DNA of 64,000 nucleotides from Pseudolabrys taiwanensis (GCF_003367395.1 NZ_CP031417.1:5233501-5297500), one strand, 5' to 3'. Shown: positions 35,811-47,128, counted from the first letter of the stretch. A program made the numbers and translations. The notes: a model not told the origin generated them from the letters alone.

Positions 35811-37412
35811 ATGAGTACAGCCGCCACCACGACCGCGCTTCCGGTTCCCGCTCGTTCCCCGACGGGTGGTGCCGGAAGCGCGGAATCTCTTTCGAGGCGC
35901 CGTCTGTTCGGCTTCATCGCCATGTGTTTCGGCATGTTCATGGCGATCCTCGACATCCAGATCGTCTCCGCCTCGCTCACCGAGATCCAGGCCGGCCTGT
36001 CAGCATCGGCCGACGAAATCCCGTGGGTGCAGACCGCTTATCTGATCGCCGAAGTGATCGCGATCCCGCTGTCGGGCTTCCTGTCGCGCGCGCTCGGCAC
36101 GCGCATGCTGTTCTCGATCGCCGCCGCGGGTTTCACCTTGTCGAGTCTCATGTGCGGCTTCGCCACGTCGATCGACAGCATGATCCTTTGGCGGGCGCTG
36201 CAAGGTTTCATCGGCGGCGGCATGGTGCCGACCGTTTTCGCCTCCGCCTATCTGCTGTTTCCCGGCCCGAAGCAGAAGCTCGTCGCCCCGGTCATCGGCC
36301 TCATCGCCACGCTAGCCCCGACCATCGGTCCGACCGTCGGCGGTTATGTCACCGACGCGATGTCCTGGCACTGGCTGTTCTTCATCAACATCGTGCCCGG
36401 CATCATCGTCACCGTGGCCGTCTATCTGCTGGTCGATTTCGACAAGCCGGACTACTCGCTGCTGCAGAATTTCGACTGGTGGGGCCTCATCAGCATGGCC
36501 GGCTTCCTTGGCTCGACCGAGTACGTGCTGGAGGAGGGGCCGCGCTACGGCTGGTTCGACGACGGCGCCATCGCGTTGTTCGCGGTCGTCGCCCTCTTGT
36601 CCGCGCTCTTCTTCTTCGCGCGTGTGTTGACCGCGCGGGTGCCGATCGTCGATCTGCGCGCTTTCACCAACCGCAACTTCGCGCTCGGCAGCTTGTTCTC
36701 CTTCGTGCTCGGCATCGGCCTCTACGGCCTGACCTATCTCTATCCGGTCTATCTCGCGCAGATCCGTGGCTATGACGCCTTGATGATCGGCGAGACCATG
36801 TTCGTGTCGGGCCTGGCGATGTTCGCCACGGCGCCGATCGCCGGCCAGCTCTCCCAGCGCTTCGATCCGCGCTTCGTGTTGATCGCCGGCTTCCTGCTGT
36901 TCGCGGCGGGCACCTGGCAGATGACCTTCGTCACCAAGGACTGGGACTTCTGGGAGCTGTTGTGGCCGCAGATCTTCCGCGGCGTCGGCCTGATGCTGTC
37001 GATCGTGCCGGTGACCAACACGGCGCTCGGCACGCTGCCGCCGGACCGCATGAAGAATGCGTCCGGCCTGTTTAACCTGACGCGCAATCTCGGCGGTGCG
37101 ATCGGCCTGGCGCTGATCAACACCGTGCTCAACGATCGCATGGACCTGCATCTCGCCCGGCTGCACGAGGCGGTGACCTGGTCGCGCGGCTCGGCGCTCG
37201 AGACGCTCGACAATCTGACGCAGCGCTTCCAGGGCTCCGATGCCGAGCAAATGGCGCTCAAGCAGATGATGGCCTTGGTGCGTCAGCAGGCGAGCGTGAT
37301 GAGCTTCGCCGACGTGTTCCTCTTGCTGACGGCGATGTTCCTTTGTCTCGCGGCCGCCGGCATTGTGATGAAGCGTCCGGCGCCGGTCGCGGCCGGTGCG
37401 GGTGGACACTGA
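35811..37412 (+). CDS. DHA2-family (14-TM) MFS drug transporter, EmrB-like
   Basis: 533-residue inner-membrane proton antiporter. It has the DHA2 features: FMAILDIQIVSASLTEIQ in TM1 (motif D1), IPLSGFLSRALGTRMLF (motif A), WRALQGFIGGGMVPTVFA and APTIGPTVGGYV (motif C). About 14 hydrophobic segments run to FLCLAAAGIVMK at the end. With the HlyD-type adaptor it would form an EmrAB-TolC-like pump exporting hydrophobic toxins; the outer-membrane channel is not encoded here. The ATG follows GTGGAGG. Confidence 0.93.
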   Translation: MSTAATTTALPVPARSPTGGAGSAESLSRRRLFGFIAMCFGMFMAILDIQIVSASLTEIQAGLSASADEIPWVQTAYLIAEVIAIPLSGFLSRALGTRMLFSIAAAGFTLSSLMCGFATSIDSMILWRALQGFIGGGMVPTVFASAYLLFPGPKQKLVAPVIGLIATLAPTIGPTVGGYVTDAMSWHWLFFINIVPGIIVTVAVYLLVDFDKPDYSLLQNFDWWGLISMAGFLGSTEYVLEEGPRYGWFDDGAIALFAVVALLSALFFFARVLTARVPIVDLRAFTNRNFALGSLFSFVLGIGLYGLTYLYPVYLAQIRGYDALMIGETMFVSGLAMFATAPIAGQLSQRFDPRFVLIAGFLLFAAGTWQMTFVTKDWDFWELLWPQIFRGVGLMLSIVPVTNTALGTLPPDRMKNASGLFNLTRNLGGAIGLALINTVLNDRMDLHLARLHEAVTWSRGSALETLDNLTQRFQGSDAEQMALKQMMALVRQQASVMSFADVFLLLTAMFLCLAAAGIVMKRPAPVAAGAGGH

Positions 37413-37594
37413 GCGCCGCCGGAGCGCTCGCCTTCATCTTCAAGTCGTGCCCTAGCCCGGCTACCTGATCGCAAATCGTTGCACTGCAACATGCCGTGCG
37501 GCGAGGTAGGCGTTCGCGGCCGCGCGGACCTACCATTCCTGGCGCGCATGATTCTAAAGCCCACGGGTCCGTGGCCGGCTGGTATGAGGCACTC

Positions 37595-39019
37595 ATGAGT
37601 GTCCACCAGGAATCACGCGCGGCCGGCGATCTGTTAGGCGCGGGCGGAGAAAGCCGCCCCGTTCACCGCGGATTGGTCTTCGCGATCGTCGCCCTCGCAT
37701 TGCTGATGATGTCGATCGACACGACGATCGTCGCCACGGCTTTGGACGCCATGCGTACCGGCCTGCGGACGTCGATCGGTTGGACCGGGTGGACCATCAC
37801 GGCATATTCCCTCGGCTTCGTCGTGATGCTGCCGGTCGCCGGACGATTGAGCGAGCTGTACGGGTGCCGGAAAGTGTTTCTCGGTTCCATCGTCGCCTTC
37901 ACGCTCGCGTCTCTATGCTGCGGGATGGTCGACAATATTTATCTGCTGATCGCCTTGCGCGCGGCGCAGGCGGCCGGCGGCGCCGGCTTCACGCCCTCGG
38001 CCACCAAGATCATTGTCGATAACTTCGGCTCCGCGCGCGATCGTGCGTTGGGCTTGTTCGGCAGCATCTTCTCGATCGGCGCGATGATCGGCCCGGTGTT
38101 CGGCGGGCTCTTTGTGACATACGGGTCCTGGCGGGCCATCTTTCTGGTCAACGTGCCGATCGGCTTGACGGTCGCTGTGCTGGCGCTGCGCTACGTGCCG
38201 GCCGATCGCCCGCGGCCGGCGGGGACCCGTCCGAAGATGGACGCCCAGGGTATCGCGCTCCTCGGTAGCGGCCTGCTTTTAGGGATGCTGGCGATCAGCT
38301 ATCTCGGTGCGGAGGGCGCCGATACGCGATTGTCGTTGTTCGCGGCCGGGCTGGTGCTCGCCATCGTCGCGCTGTGGCTGTTCTTTCGTCACATTAAACG
38401 CTCGGCCAACCCGTTCATCCCACCGCACTTGATCAGTGGGCCGGGCTTTGGGGCGGTGAACCTGCTGAATGCTGTCTACGGCGGCGTCTCTTCGGCTGTG
38501 ATCGCGCTCGTGCCGCTCTACGCGCTCGATCGCTATGGCCTCAGCGCATTGAACGCCAGTGCCTTGCTTTTCGCCCAAGGCGCGGCCGCCATCATCTTGT
38601 CGGTCGTTTGTACGTTCGCCCTGCGGCGCACCGGCTACAGGGGGCCGTTGTATGTGGGCGGCGCCATCATGGCGGCCGGGATGCTGATGCTCGCGCTCAG
38701 CCCGGTCGCGGGCGTCACGCCGTTCGTGTGGCTGTGCGTCTCGACGTTTCTGGTCGGCGTGGGCCGCGGTATGAACAACCCGGCCAGCCGCAACGCCGGG
38801 CTGCAATTGGCACCCAAGAGCGCATCGACCCTCGCGGCGCTGCGGACGATGTGCATGCAGATCGGGACGATCGTCATGGTCACGGCGGATACGGCGCTGC
38901 TTGCCAGTTCTCACGATCCTGGCCGGATGCAAGCGTTGCTCTATGGCGTGGCCGCGGCTTTGGTGATGGCGAGCCTGTTACTGATCGCCCGCGTGCCGGA
39001 GCACAACGGTTCATGGTAG
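37595..39019 (+). CDS. MFS transporter, DHA2-type, second copy
   Basis: 474 residues with about 14 hydrophobic segments. MSIDTTIVATALDAM in TM1, WTITAYSLGFVVMLPVAGRL, LYGCRKVFLG (motif A), SATKIIVDNFGSARDRALGL and GPVFGGLFVTYGSWRAIFLV (motif C) place it in the DHA2 group. It is related to, but not a close copy of, the EmrB-like protein upstream. About 180 bp separate them, so it may have its own promoter. No adaptor is beside it. The substrate is unknown. The ATG follows GAGG. Confidence 0.88.
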   Translation: MSVHQESRAAGDLLGAGGESRPVHRGLVFAIVALALLMMSIDTTIVATALDAMRTGLRTSIGWTGWTITAYSLGFVVMLPVAGRLSELYGCRKVFLGSIVAFTLASLCCGMVDNIYLLIALRAAQAAGGAGFTPSATKIIVDNFGSARDRALGLFGSIFSIGAMIGPVFGGLFVTYGSWRAIFLVNVPIGLTVAVLALRYVPADRPRPAGTRPKMDAQGIALLGSGLLLGMLAISYLGAEGADTRLSLFAAGLVLAIVALWLFFRHIKRSANPFIPPHLISGPGFGAVNLLNAVYGGVSSAVIALVPLYALDRYGLSALNASALLFAQGAAAIILSVVCTFALRRTGYRGPLYVGGAIMAAGMLMLALSPVAGVTPFVWLCVSTFLVGVGRGMNNPASRNAGLQLAPKSASTLAALRTMCMQIGTIVMVTADTALLASSHDPGRMQALLYGVAAALVMASLLLIARVPEHNGSW

Positions 39020-39074
39020 TTGCGCGCGCGCCGGTGCGGGACGTCATGCCCCGCGCCGGTGCCCATCGGCGCAT

Positions 39075-41180
39075 CTACTCCGCGATCGGCAGGCGTATAT
39101 CGTCCGCCTCGTACGGATCCTCCTTCGCCAAGACCGTTCTGCCTTTCGTGCCCGGCATGACTTCGAAGCGGGGATCGAACTCGACCATGGTCGAGGCCAG
39201 CTGCTTCAATATGCCGGCGTTGCCTTCCACCTTGGCGCTTCCGTCGGCAATCTGCGCTTCGAGCGATTTCTGCCCCGTCATCGTCTGTTCGAGATCGGAC
39301 CGATTGATGGTGAGGGTCAGGTCGGGCTTGTTGGAAAGGTAACCCTTGATGTTCGTCAGCGTGGCGTTCTCCAGCTCGACGATAAACTTCTCGCCGTTGT
39401 CCGGCGTGATGAGGTTGATCGTGAACCTCATGCCTTCGGCCTTCCGACTGTCCATGCGGATGCCCAGGAAGTTGAGGAACAATTCGGTCGACATCGCGCG
39501 CACGACCTCGGGACTGCTGGATTTGGCGGTTTCCCCTTGGGGGATTCCGGTTCGCAGTTCGTATGCGCCGGCGAGGAAGCTGTTGCGGAGGCCCGGATTT
39601 TCCTGCTGGTAGCCGATCTGCTCGAAGATGTCCGCCAGCAGGTCCTTGGCGGCTGAGTTCTGCGGTTCGGCCTGAACCAGCTTGTTCACGATCTCCGAAG
39701 CGAGGAGATACTTTCCCTCGTCATGCAGTTGCCGGCCCCGTGCCAGGATTTTGTCCGCGCCGCCCATCATCTCGACGTAGAGCGGCGCGGAGTCGTGCGG
39801 CGATAACGGAATGAGGGTGGTCGGGTTGCAGTCCCAGAAGCCGAGATAGCGTTGAATGACGCCGCGGCTGTTGTGCTGCGCCGAGCCGTGATAGCCGCGG
39901 CAGAACCACTTGCGTTGCAGGTCCTTCGGCAACTCATAGACGTTGTGAACTTCGTTGATGGTGACGCCTTGGTTGGCGAGATGCAGCACCTGGTTGTTCA
40001 TGTGCGCGTAGAGGTCGCGCTGTGCGCGGAGAACTTCCTGAATCCTGGCGTTGCCCCAGCGCGGCCAATGATGCGAGGCGAACATGACCTCCGCCTCCTG
40101 GCCGAAACGATGGAGCGCCTCGCTGATGTATTTCGACCAGTTCAACGGATCGCGCACCTGCGCGCCGCGTAAGGTGTAGATGTTGTGCAGGGACGCGATG
40201 ACGTTCTCCGCCATCCACAGCGCCTTCATGTCGGGGATGTAGGTGTTCATTTCCCGAGGCGCCTCGGTATTCGGCGTGTTCTGGAAGATCATCCTGACGC
40301 CGTCGACCTCGAATTCCTCGATGGGTTTTTCGACGTAGCGCGTCGGCGCGATCAGTCCCGGCGAACCCGCCGACACGGCCTGACCGAGGCCCTGACCGAC
40401 ATAGCCATGCGGGCTCGCCGGCAGCAGGACGCCGTACTGATAGAACAGTCGCCGGTTCATGGCGTTGCCGGCATAGACGTTCTCGGCAACCGTGAACTCC
40501 ATGAAGTCGATCGGCGCGATCACGGGAATCTTGCCGGACCGCACGTCGGCGGCATCCACGATTCCCTGCACGCCGCCCCAGTGATCGGCATGCGTATGGG
40601 AATAGATCACGGCCGACACGGGAAGGCCCTGGCCGACATGCTGTTGGAACAGCTTCCACGCGGCGCGCGCCGTTTCGCGCGTAACCAAGGGATCGAAGAC
40701 GATCCAGCCCGTCTTGCCGCGCACGAAGCTGATGTCCGACAGGTCGAACCCGCGGACCTGATAGATGCCCGGCACGACCTCGTAGAGGCCGTAATTGTTG
40801 TTCAACTTGGATTGGCGCAGCAACGAGGGATGAATGCTGTCAAAATCTTCTTGGCTGTTAAGGAACTGAAATCGTTCCATGTCCCACGCAACGTGGCCGG
40901 CGTCCGCCATGATCTTGAGATCAGGCATCGGCGCGATGAGACCTTTCTTTTGCTCCTCGAAATCTTTTGTGTCGTCAAACGGGAGCTCGGTCCGCACACG
41001 CCGGAGCGCATCCAAAGTGAATTTCGAAGGCGCCTTGCCTTTGGGATGAAAGTGACCGGTAGCGGGAGGCGCTGCTCCTTGAGCCAGCGCGGGACTGTCT
41101 TCCAGCATCAGATGGCTGCCGACAGCGAACGCGGTCCCGACCGCTGGAAGCGCTTGCACAAACTCGCGTCTGGTTGTCAT
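39075..41180 (-). CDS. Tat-exported alkyl sulfatase (SdsA1-like metallo-beta-lactamase)
   Basis: 701 residues. A twin-arginine signal (TTRREFVQALPAVGTAFAVG, cleaved after ALA) precedes the metallo-beta-lactamase domain with HTHADH (residues 195-200, in VIYSHTHADHWGGVQG), and ASHHWPRWGN further on. A dimerisation domain and a C-terminal SCP2-like domain (LTNIKGYLSNKPDLTLTINR) follow, the order of the SDS hydrolase SdsA1. It should release sulfate from primary alkyl sulfates in the periplasm. The ATG after AAGGAGAG is chosen. Convergent with an MFS gene. Confidence 0.9.
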   Translation of the reverse strand: MTTRREFVQALPAVGTAFAVGSHLMLEDSPALAQGAAPPATGHFHPKGKAPSKFTLDALRRVRTELPFDDTKDFEEQKKGLIAPMPDLKIMADAGHVAWDMERFQFLNSQEDFDSIHPSLLRQSKLNNNYGLYEVVPGIYQVRGFDLSDISFVRGKTGWIVFDPLVTRETARAAWKLFQQHVGQGLPVSAVIYSHTHADHWGGVQGIVDAADVRSGKIPVIAPIDFMEFTVAENVYAGNAMNRRLFYQYGVLLPASPHGYVGQGLGQAVSAGSPGLIAPTRYVEKPIEEFEVDGVRMIFQNTPNTEAPREMNTYIPDMKALWMAENVIASLHNIYTLRGAQVRDPLNWSKYISEALHRFGQEAEVMFASHHWPRWGNARIQEVLRAQRDLYAHMNNQVLHLANQGVTINEVHNVYELPKDLQRKWFCRGYHGSAQHNSRGVIQRYLGFWDCNPTTLIPLSPHDSAPLYVEMMGGADKILARGRQLHDEGKYLLASEIVNKLVQAEPQNSAAKDLLADIFEQIGYQQENPGLRNSFLAGAYELRTGIPQGETAKSSSPEVVRAMSTELFLNFLGIRMDSRKAEGMRFTINLITPDNGEKFIVELENATLTNIKGYLSNKPDLTLTINRSDLEQTMTGQKSLEAQIADGSAKVEGNAGILKQLASTMVEFDPRFEVMPGTKGRTVLAKEDPYEADDIRLPIAE

Positions 41181-41422
41181 TGCACTCTCTCCTTGAGGTG
41201 TTCGCAACACTCGCGCTCGGCGGAGCGCTCTGGCGTTGAGGTACATCAAGGCGAAAACGAAATGCCGTTCGCGGCCTGGCGCGAACGGGGGCAGACGCTA
41301 CCGATAATACCGTCGTCGGTAGCGGCGTAGAGCGTGCGACATGAACAGATGACGCGAGCGGCCCGCGATCCGGCGCTCGCGTCCGCCGTTGAAGCGCTAT
41401 GCCCCGGCCATGACGTTGTTAC

Positions 41423-44400
41423 TCACGCCTTGCCATAGCCGCCGGCCGTCGGTGTTTGGATGATCACCGCTTCGCCGGCGTCGATCACCGTTTCGTCGCT
41501 GCCCTTCAGCTTCTCCATGGTGCCATCCTTGCGGCGCACCCAGTTCTCGCCGACCTCGCCGGCTTCGCCGCCATCGAGCCCCGGCGGGCGTATGCGGCGA
41601 TGGCCGGACAGGATGGTGCAGTCCATCTTCTCCAGGAAGCGGATGGTGCGGCGGATGCCGTCGCCGGCGTGCCATTTGCCTTTGCCGCCGGATCCCGTGC
41701 GGATGTGGAAGTCCTCCAGCACCACCGGATAGCGGAATTCCAGAATCTCCGGATCGGTCAGGCGCGTGTTGGTCATGTGCGTGTGCACGGCGTCGGTGCC
41801 GTTGAAGCCGGGACCCGCCGGCGAGCCGGAGCAGATCGTCTCGTAGTACTGATACTTGGCGTTGCCGAAGTTGAGGTTGTTCATCGTGCCTTGCGCGGCG
41901 GCGAGGGCGTCGAGCGCGAGGAACAGACAGTTGGTCACCGCCTGCGACACCTCGACATTGCCGGCGACGACGGCGGCCGGATATTCCGGCTTCAGCATCG
42001 ACTTCTGGGGGATGACGATGTTGATCGGCCGCAGGCATCCGGCGTTCATCGGGATGTCGTCGTCGACCATGACGCGGAAGACGTACAGCACGGCGGCGCG
42101 CGTCACCGGCTCGGGCGCGTTGAAGTTGGTCGGCTGCTGGTCCGACGTGCCGGTGAAGTCGACGGTCGCCTCGCGCTTCTTCTTGTCGACCGTGATCTTC
42201 ACCTTGATCACGCTGCCCTGGTCCATCTCATAGCTGTATTCGGCGTCGTGCAGCCGGTCGATCACGCGCCGCACGCTTTCGGCGGCGTTGTCCTGCACGT
42301 GCTGCATGTAGGCCTTGACCACCGGCAGCGTGAACAGCGTCACCATCTTGCGCAGCTCGGCCACGCCCTTCTCGTTGGCGGCGATCTGCGCCTTGACGTC
42401 GTTGACGTTCTGCACCGGGTTGCGCGCCGGATATTTGGCGCCGAGCAGCGCGGCGACGAGCTCCTTCTCCCGGAACTTGCCGCGGTCGACCAGCTTGAAG
42501 TTGTCGAACAGCACGCCTTCCTGCTCGATATTGGTCGCGTTCGGCGACATCGAGCCGGGCGAGATGCCGCCGACGTCGGCGTGATGGCCGCGCGAGGCGA
42601 CCCAGAACAGGATGTTCTTCTTCTTGTCGTCGAACACCGGCGTGCAGACGGTGATGTCCGGGAGATGCGTGCCGCCGTTGTACGGCGCGTTGATGGCGTA
42701 GACGTCGCCGGGCGCGATCCTGCCCTTGTTCTCGCGGATGATGGTTTCGACCGCGCGGTCCATCGAGCCGAGATGCACCGGCATGTGCGGCGCGTTGGCG
42801 ACGAGCGTGCCGTCGGCGGCGAACACCGCGCAGGAGAAGTCGAGCCGCTCCTTGATGTTCACCGAGTAGGCAGTGTTCTGCAGCGACACGCCCATCTGCT
42901 CGGCGATCGACATGAACAGGTTGTTGAACACCTCGAGCATCACCGGATCGGCATGCGTGCCGATGGCGGCGGTGCGCTTGAGCTTCTTGATGCGCGCGAG
43001 CACGAGGTGGTTCTTGGCGGTGAGCTCGGCCTGCCAGCCGGGCTCGACCACGATGGTCTGGTGCGGCTCGATGATGATGGCCGCGCCCTTCACTTTGGCG
43101 CCGGGCTTGAGCTGGTCGCGGGTATAGACGTTGGCCTTGTGCCATTCGCCCTGCGAGAAGAACCTGGTCTTCTGCGCCGGCTTCGGCAGCGGCGCGGACG
43201 AGCGCCGCACGGCCTTCTCGTTGAACTTGGCGCCGCCGCCGACGGCTTCCACCGAGACGGCTTCGATCACCAGGTCCTTGTTGCGGTCGATGAAGCCGAA
43301 GCGCGCCTTGTGCGCCTTCTCGAAGGCGCGCTGCATGGCGGGCAGGGCGCCGGCGCTCACCGTGAGCGCCGTGTCCGTGCCGGCGTAACGGATATGCGCG
43401 CGCACGATCAATTTGATCTTGGCCTTGGGCACGCCCTGGCCGGCGACTTCGGTGACCACGTCCTTGCCGAGACGTTTGGCGGTGCGCTCGAGTGCGGTGA
43501 GCGCCTTCGCGCCATAGGGCAGCTCGATCGCCTGCTCGCGCGTCGCGCGGATATCGGCGAGGCCCATGCCGTAAGCCGACAGCAGCGACGAGAACGGATG
43601 GATCAGCACCTTGGTCATGCCGAGTGCATCGGCAACTAAGCAGGCGTGCTGGCCGCCGGCGCCGCCGAAGCAGTTGAGCGCGTAGCGCGTGACGTCGTAG
43701 CCGCGCTGCACCGAGATCTTCTTGATCGCGTTGGCCATGTTCTCGACCGCGATCTTGATGAAGCCGTCGGCGATTTCTTCCGGCGACTTGTCGCCGACCT
43801 CCTTGGCGAGGGCATCGAAGGCGGCCTTCACGGCATCGCCGTCGAGCGGTTCGTCCTGATGCGGGCCGAAGATCTTCGGGAAGAACGCCGGCATCAGCTT
43901 GCCGAGCATGACATTGGCGTCGGTGACGGCGAGCGGGCCGCCGCGGCGATAGCAGGTCGGGCCGGGATTGGCGCCGGCCGAGTCAGGACCGACGCGGAAG
44001 CGCGCGCCGTCGTAATGCAGGATCGAGCCGCCGCCGGCCGCGACCGTGTGGATCAGCATCATCGGCGCGCGCATGCGCACGCCGGCGACCTCGGTCTCGA
44101 AGGTGCGTTCGTATTCGCCGTCGAAATGTGACACGTCGGTCGAGGTGCCGCCCATGTCGAAGCCGATCAGGCGGTCGAAGCCGGCCTGCTTGCCGGTCTC
44201 GGCCATCGACACCACGCCGCCGGCCGGTCCGGAGAGGATCGCGTCCTTGCCCTGGAACAGATCGGCAGCGGTGAGTCCGCCGGACGACATCATGAACATC
44301 AGTCGCGCGCCGGATTTGTCGGTGTCGAGCGCGCCGGTCACGCGCGCCACATAGCGGCGCAGGATCGGCGACAGATATGCATCCACGACAGTGGTGTCAC

Positions 44401-45031
44401 CACGGCCGACCAGCTTGATCAGCGGCGAGACTTCGTGGCTGACCGACACCTGGGCAAAGCCCATCGCACGCGCGAGATCGGCCACCTGCTTCTCATGCGC
44501 GGGGAAACGGTAGGCGTGCATGAAGACGATGGCGACCGCGTCGATGCCGTCGGCCTTGGCGGCTTCGAGCGCCTGCCGCGCGCCGTCGAGATCGAGCGCC
44601 TGCTCCACAGTGCCGTCGGCGCGTACGCGCTGCTCGACCTCGGCGACGCGCTCATAGAGCATGTCCGGCTTGATGATGTTTTTGGCGAAGATTTTCGGCC
44701 GCGCCTGATAGCCGATCTTGAGCGCGTCGCGGAACCCCTTGGTGGTGATGAGCAGCACGCGATCGCCCTTGCGCTCAAGGAGCGCGTTGGTCGCGACGGT
44801 CGTGCCCATTTTGACGGCGTTGACGCGGCCGGGCGGGATCGGCTCGCCCGCTTTCAGCCCCAGCAGGTCGCGGATGCCTTGCACGGCGGCGTCGGCATAG
44901 GCTTCGGGGTTTTCGCTGAGCAACTTATGCGCGACCAGCGAGCCGTCGGGCCGCCGCCCGACCACGTCGGTGAAGGTGCCGCCGCGGTCGATCCAAAAGT
45001 CCCAATGTGCTGGCGCGGTCTTTGCAGGCAT
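41423..45031 (-). CDS. Hydantoinase/5-oxoprolinase family protein, fused A and B subunits
   Basis: 1202 residues. The N-terminal HyuA part starts [14 protein letters not shown], has [35 protein letters not shown] and [16 protein letters not shown]. The C-terminal HyuB part begins near residue 690 ([20 protein letters not shown]) and has [30 protein letters not shown] and [20 protein letters not shown]. Such fused proteins hydrolyse 5-oxoproline to glutamate with ATP, though related enzymes open hydantoins. A TRAP transporter diverges from its start and may bring in the substrate. Confidence 0.92.
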   Translation of the reverse strand: MPAKTAPAHWDFWIDRGGTFTDVVGRRPDGSLVAHKLLSENPEAYADAAVQGIRDLLGLKAGEPIPPGRVNAVKMGTTVATNALLERKGDRVLLITTKGFRDALKIGYQARPKIFAKNIIKPDMLYERVAEVEQRVRADGTVEQALDLDGARQALEAAKADGIDAVAIVFMHAYRFPAHEKQVADLARAMGFAQVSVSHEVSPLIKLVGRGDTTVVDAYLSPILRRYVARVTGALDTDKSGARLMFMMSSGGLTAADLFQGKDAILSGPAGGVVSMAETGKQAGFDRLIGFDMGGTSTDVSHFDGEYERTFETEVAGVRMRAPMMLIHTVAAGGGSILHYDGARFRVGPDSAGANPGPTCYRRGGPLAVTDANVMLGKLMPAFFPKIFGPHQDEPLDGDAVKAAFDALAKEVGDKSPEEIADGFIKIAVENMANAIKKISVQRGYDVTRYALNCFGGAGGQHACLVADALGMTKVLIHPFSSLLSAYGMGLADIRATREQAIELPYGAKALTALERTAKRLGKDVVTEVAGQGVPKAKIKLIVRAHIRYAGTDTALTVSAGALPAMQRAFEKAHKARFGFIDRNKDLVIEAVSVEAVGGGAKFNEKAVRRSSAPLPKPAQKTRFFSQGEWHKANVYTRDQLKPGAKVKGAAIIIEPHQTIVVEPGWQAELTAKNHLVLARIKKLKRTAAIGTHADPVMLEVFNNLFMSIAEQMGVSLQNTAYSVNIKERLDFSCAVFAADGTLVANAPHMPVHLGSMDRAVETIIRENKGRIAPGDVYAINAPYNGGTHLPDITVCTPVFDDKKKNILFWVASRGHHADVGGISPGSMSPNATNIEQEGVLFDNFKLVDRGKFREKELVAALLGAKYPARNPVQNVNDVKAQIAANEKGVAELRKMVTLFTLPVVKAYMQHVQDNAAESVRRVIDRLHDAEYSYEMDQGSVIKVKITVDKKKREATVDFTGTSDQQPTNFNAPEPVTRAAVLYVFRVMVDDDIPMNAGCLRPINIVIPQKSMLKPEYPAAVVAGNVEVSQAVTNCLFLALDALAAAQGTMNNLNFGNAKYQYYETICSGSPAGPGFNGTDAVHTHMTNTRLTDPEILEFRYPVVLEDFHIRTGSGGKGKWHAGDGIRRTIRFLEKMDCTILSGHRRIRPPGLDGGEAGEVGENWVRRKDGTMEKLKGSDETVIDAGEAVIIQTPTAGGYGKA

Positions 45032-45191
45032 TACGTACGGTACCTTGAGGCAAGAAAAGGGCCTGCACTATGTCCGCGTGCGCACCCATTAGACAAGCCT
45101 TTGTGCGCCTATCCGAAAGTCACAGCCTGCCGCCTGTGCAAAGGCCTTGCCTGCGGACAGCATCCACGGCCATCATGCCCTTGGGGCCCTC

Positions 45192-45740
45192 ATGATGCGT
45201 GTGTTTCTCGACCGCCTTTACCTGTTCTCCGGCTACGCCGCCGGGGCGTTCCTGATCCTGATTTTCGGGATCATGATGTTCATGTCGGTGGGGCGGCAAT
45301 TCGGCTTCAATATTCCGGCCGGCGACGATTTCGCGTCGTGGTGCATGGCGGCGATGGCGTTCCTCGGCCTGGCGCACACCTTCAAGAAGGGCGAGATCAT
45401 CCGCGTCGGTCTCGTCGTCGAGCAGTTCACGGGCAGGAAGCGCTGGGCGCTGGAAGTGCTCGCGCTCACCATCGCCACGGCCTTCACGCTCTATTTCACG
45501 TGGCACGCGGTGACGATGACCTACGACTCCTGGCGCTTCAACGATATGGCGCAGGGTGTCCTGTCCGTGCCGCTGTGGATCCCCCAGATCGGCTACGCCA
45601 GCGGACTCTTGATCCTCGCGATCGCGCTCGTCGACGAAATGGTCGACGTGCTCAGGGGCAACAAGCCGACTTACGAGAAGGAACCGCCGTCCTCGCCCGA
45701 TGAGTTCGTGGAGCGCGTCGCTTCGGGTGGGGCCGGCTGA
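45192..45740 (+). CDS. TRAP transporter small membrane subunit (DctQ)
   Basis: 182 residues with four hydrophobic segments, the DctQ layout: FLDRLYLFSGYAAGAFLILIF, FASWCMAAMAFLGLAHTF with KKGEIIRVGLVVE, ALTIATAFTLYFTW, and WIPQIGYASGLLILAIALVDE. It pairs with the large DctM subunit, whose start overlaps its stop (TGATG). An upstream frame exists, but MMRVFLDRL gives the natural N-terminus. The substrate may be 5-oxoproline or similar, because of the divergent oxoprolinase; this is inference. Confidence 0.92.
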   Translation: MMRVFLDRLYLFSGYAAGAFLILIFGIMMFMSVGRQFGFNIPAGDDFASWCMAAMAFLGLAHTFKKGEIIRVGLVVEQFTGRKRWALEVLALTIATAFTLYFTWHAVTMTYDSWRFNDMAQGVLSVPLWIPQIGYASGLLILAIALVDEMVDVLRGNKPTYEKEPPSSPDEFVERVASGGAG

Positions 45741-47056
45741 TGCACGATATCGGCCTCGTCAATCTTGCGCTGATCCTGCTCGGCGCGCTGATCCTGATCC
45801 TCGGCAGCGGCGTGTGGATCGCGGTGACGCTGGGGCTCATCGGCTTCATCGCCATGTGGCTCACCACCTCGGTGCCGATCGGCTCGGTGCTGGCGACGAC
45901 GGTGTGGAGCGCGAGCGCATCCTGGACTCTGGCGGCGCTGCCTTTGTTCATCTGGATGGGCGAGATTCTCTTTCGCACGCGGTTATCGGAGGAGATGTTC
46001 CGCGGGCTGTCGCCGTGGCTGCAATGGCTGCCCGGCCGGCTCGTGCATGTGAACGTCGTCGGCTGCGGCATCTTCGCCGCCGTGTCCGGCTCGTCGGCGG
46101 CGACCTGCGCCACCATCGGCAAGATCGCGCTGCCGGAGCTCGAGAAGCGCGGTTACGACCCGGGCATCAGTCTCGGTTCGCTCGCCGGCTCCGGCACGCT
46201 CGGCCTGCTCATCCCGCCGTCGATTCCGATGGTGGTCTATGCGGTGACGGCCAACGTGTCGGTGCTGCAGGTTTTTCTCGGCGGCTTCCTGCCGGGCCTT
46301 TTGGTGATGGCGCTTTATTCCGGCTACATCATCCTGTGGTCGATGCTCAATCCGAGCAAGATTCCGCCGCGCGACCCGCCGATGTCCTTCAGGCGGAAGC
46401 TCGCCGAGTCGACCAAGCTAATTCCGTGCCTGCTGCTGATCCTCGCCGTTTTCCTGGCGCTGGTGTTCGGCTTTGCCACCGCGACCGAGTGCGCGGCCTG
46501 GGGCGTTGCCGGCGCGCTGCTGCTCGCATGGTGGAGCGGCACGCTGAACCGCAAGACGTTCTTCGAAAGCGTGATGAGCGCCACGCGCCTCACCTGCATG
46601 ATCATGTTCATCCTCGCCGGCGCCGCCTACACCACCGCGGCGATGGCCTATACCGGCATTCCCGCGGCGTTGGCGGAGTGGGTGAAGGGCCAGCATCTGA
46701 CGCCGAGCATGCTCGCGTTGTATCTGTCGATCATGTACATCATCCTCGGCTGTCTCATCGACGGCATTTCGATGATCGTGCTCACCGCCGTCGTGGTGCT
46801 GCCGATGGTGCAGCAAGCCGGGCTCGACCTCATCTGGTTCGGCGTTTACCTCGTTATCCACGTCGAGATGGCGCAGATCACGCCGCCGGTCGGTTTCAAT
46901 CTGTTCGTGCTGCAGAACATGAGCGGCCGCGACACGCTGACGGTGGCGAAAGCGGCCTTTCCGTTCTTCATTCTGCTGCTCGCCGCCGTCTTCATCATTA
47001 CGGAATTTCCGCAGATCGTCCTGCTGCTGCCGCAACTGGCGTTCCCGCCCAGTTGA
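45740..47056 (+). CDS. TRAP transporter large permease (DctM)
   Basis: 438 residues with about 12 membrane helices. It has the DctM signatures SASWTLAALPLFIWMGEILF, VVGCGIFAAVSGSSAATCAT, SGTLGLLIPPSIPMVVYAV and GCLIDGISMIVLTAVVVLP, then EMAQITPPVGFNLFVLQ. It is translationally coupled to dctQ and followed by the binding-protein gene 72 bp later, so this is a full TRAP system driven by the ion gradient. Confidence 0.95.
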   Translation: MHDIGLVNLALILLGALILILGSGVWIAVTLGLIGFIAMWLTTSVPIGSVLATTVWSASASWTLAALPLFIWMGEILFRTRLSEEMFRGLSPWLQWLPGRLVHVNVVGCGIFAAVSGSSAATCATIGKIALPELEKRGYDPGISLGSLAGSGTLGLLIPPSIPMVVYAVTANVSVLQVFLGGFLPGLLVMALYSGYIILWSMLNPSKIPPRDPPMSFRRKLAESTKLIPCLLLILAVFLALVFGFATATECAAWGVAGALLLAWWSGTLNRKTFFESVMSATRLTCMIMFILAGAAYTTAAMAYTGIPAALAEWVKGQHLTPSMLALYLSIMYIILGCLIDGISMIVLTAVVVLPMVQQAGLDLIWFGVYLVIHVEMAQITPPVGFNLFVLQNMSGRDTLTVAKAAFPFFILLLAAVFIITEFPQIVLLLPQLAFPPS

Positions 47057-47128
47057 GGCCGCATCGGCTCCTGCGTAAGCTTGCCGAAAGAATTGCATTC
47101 GTAGCGTTCATAACCCGAGAGGCGACAC

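Noticed and set aside
41456..43639. A 727-residue open frame antisense to the oxoprolinase gene
   Set aside because: It is a mirror of a GC-rich gene: rich in His/Arg/Val/Asp, no recognisable domain, no ribosome site, and the opposite frame carries full HyuB motifs.
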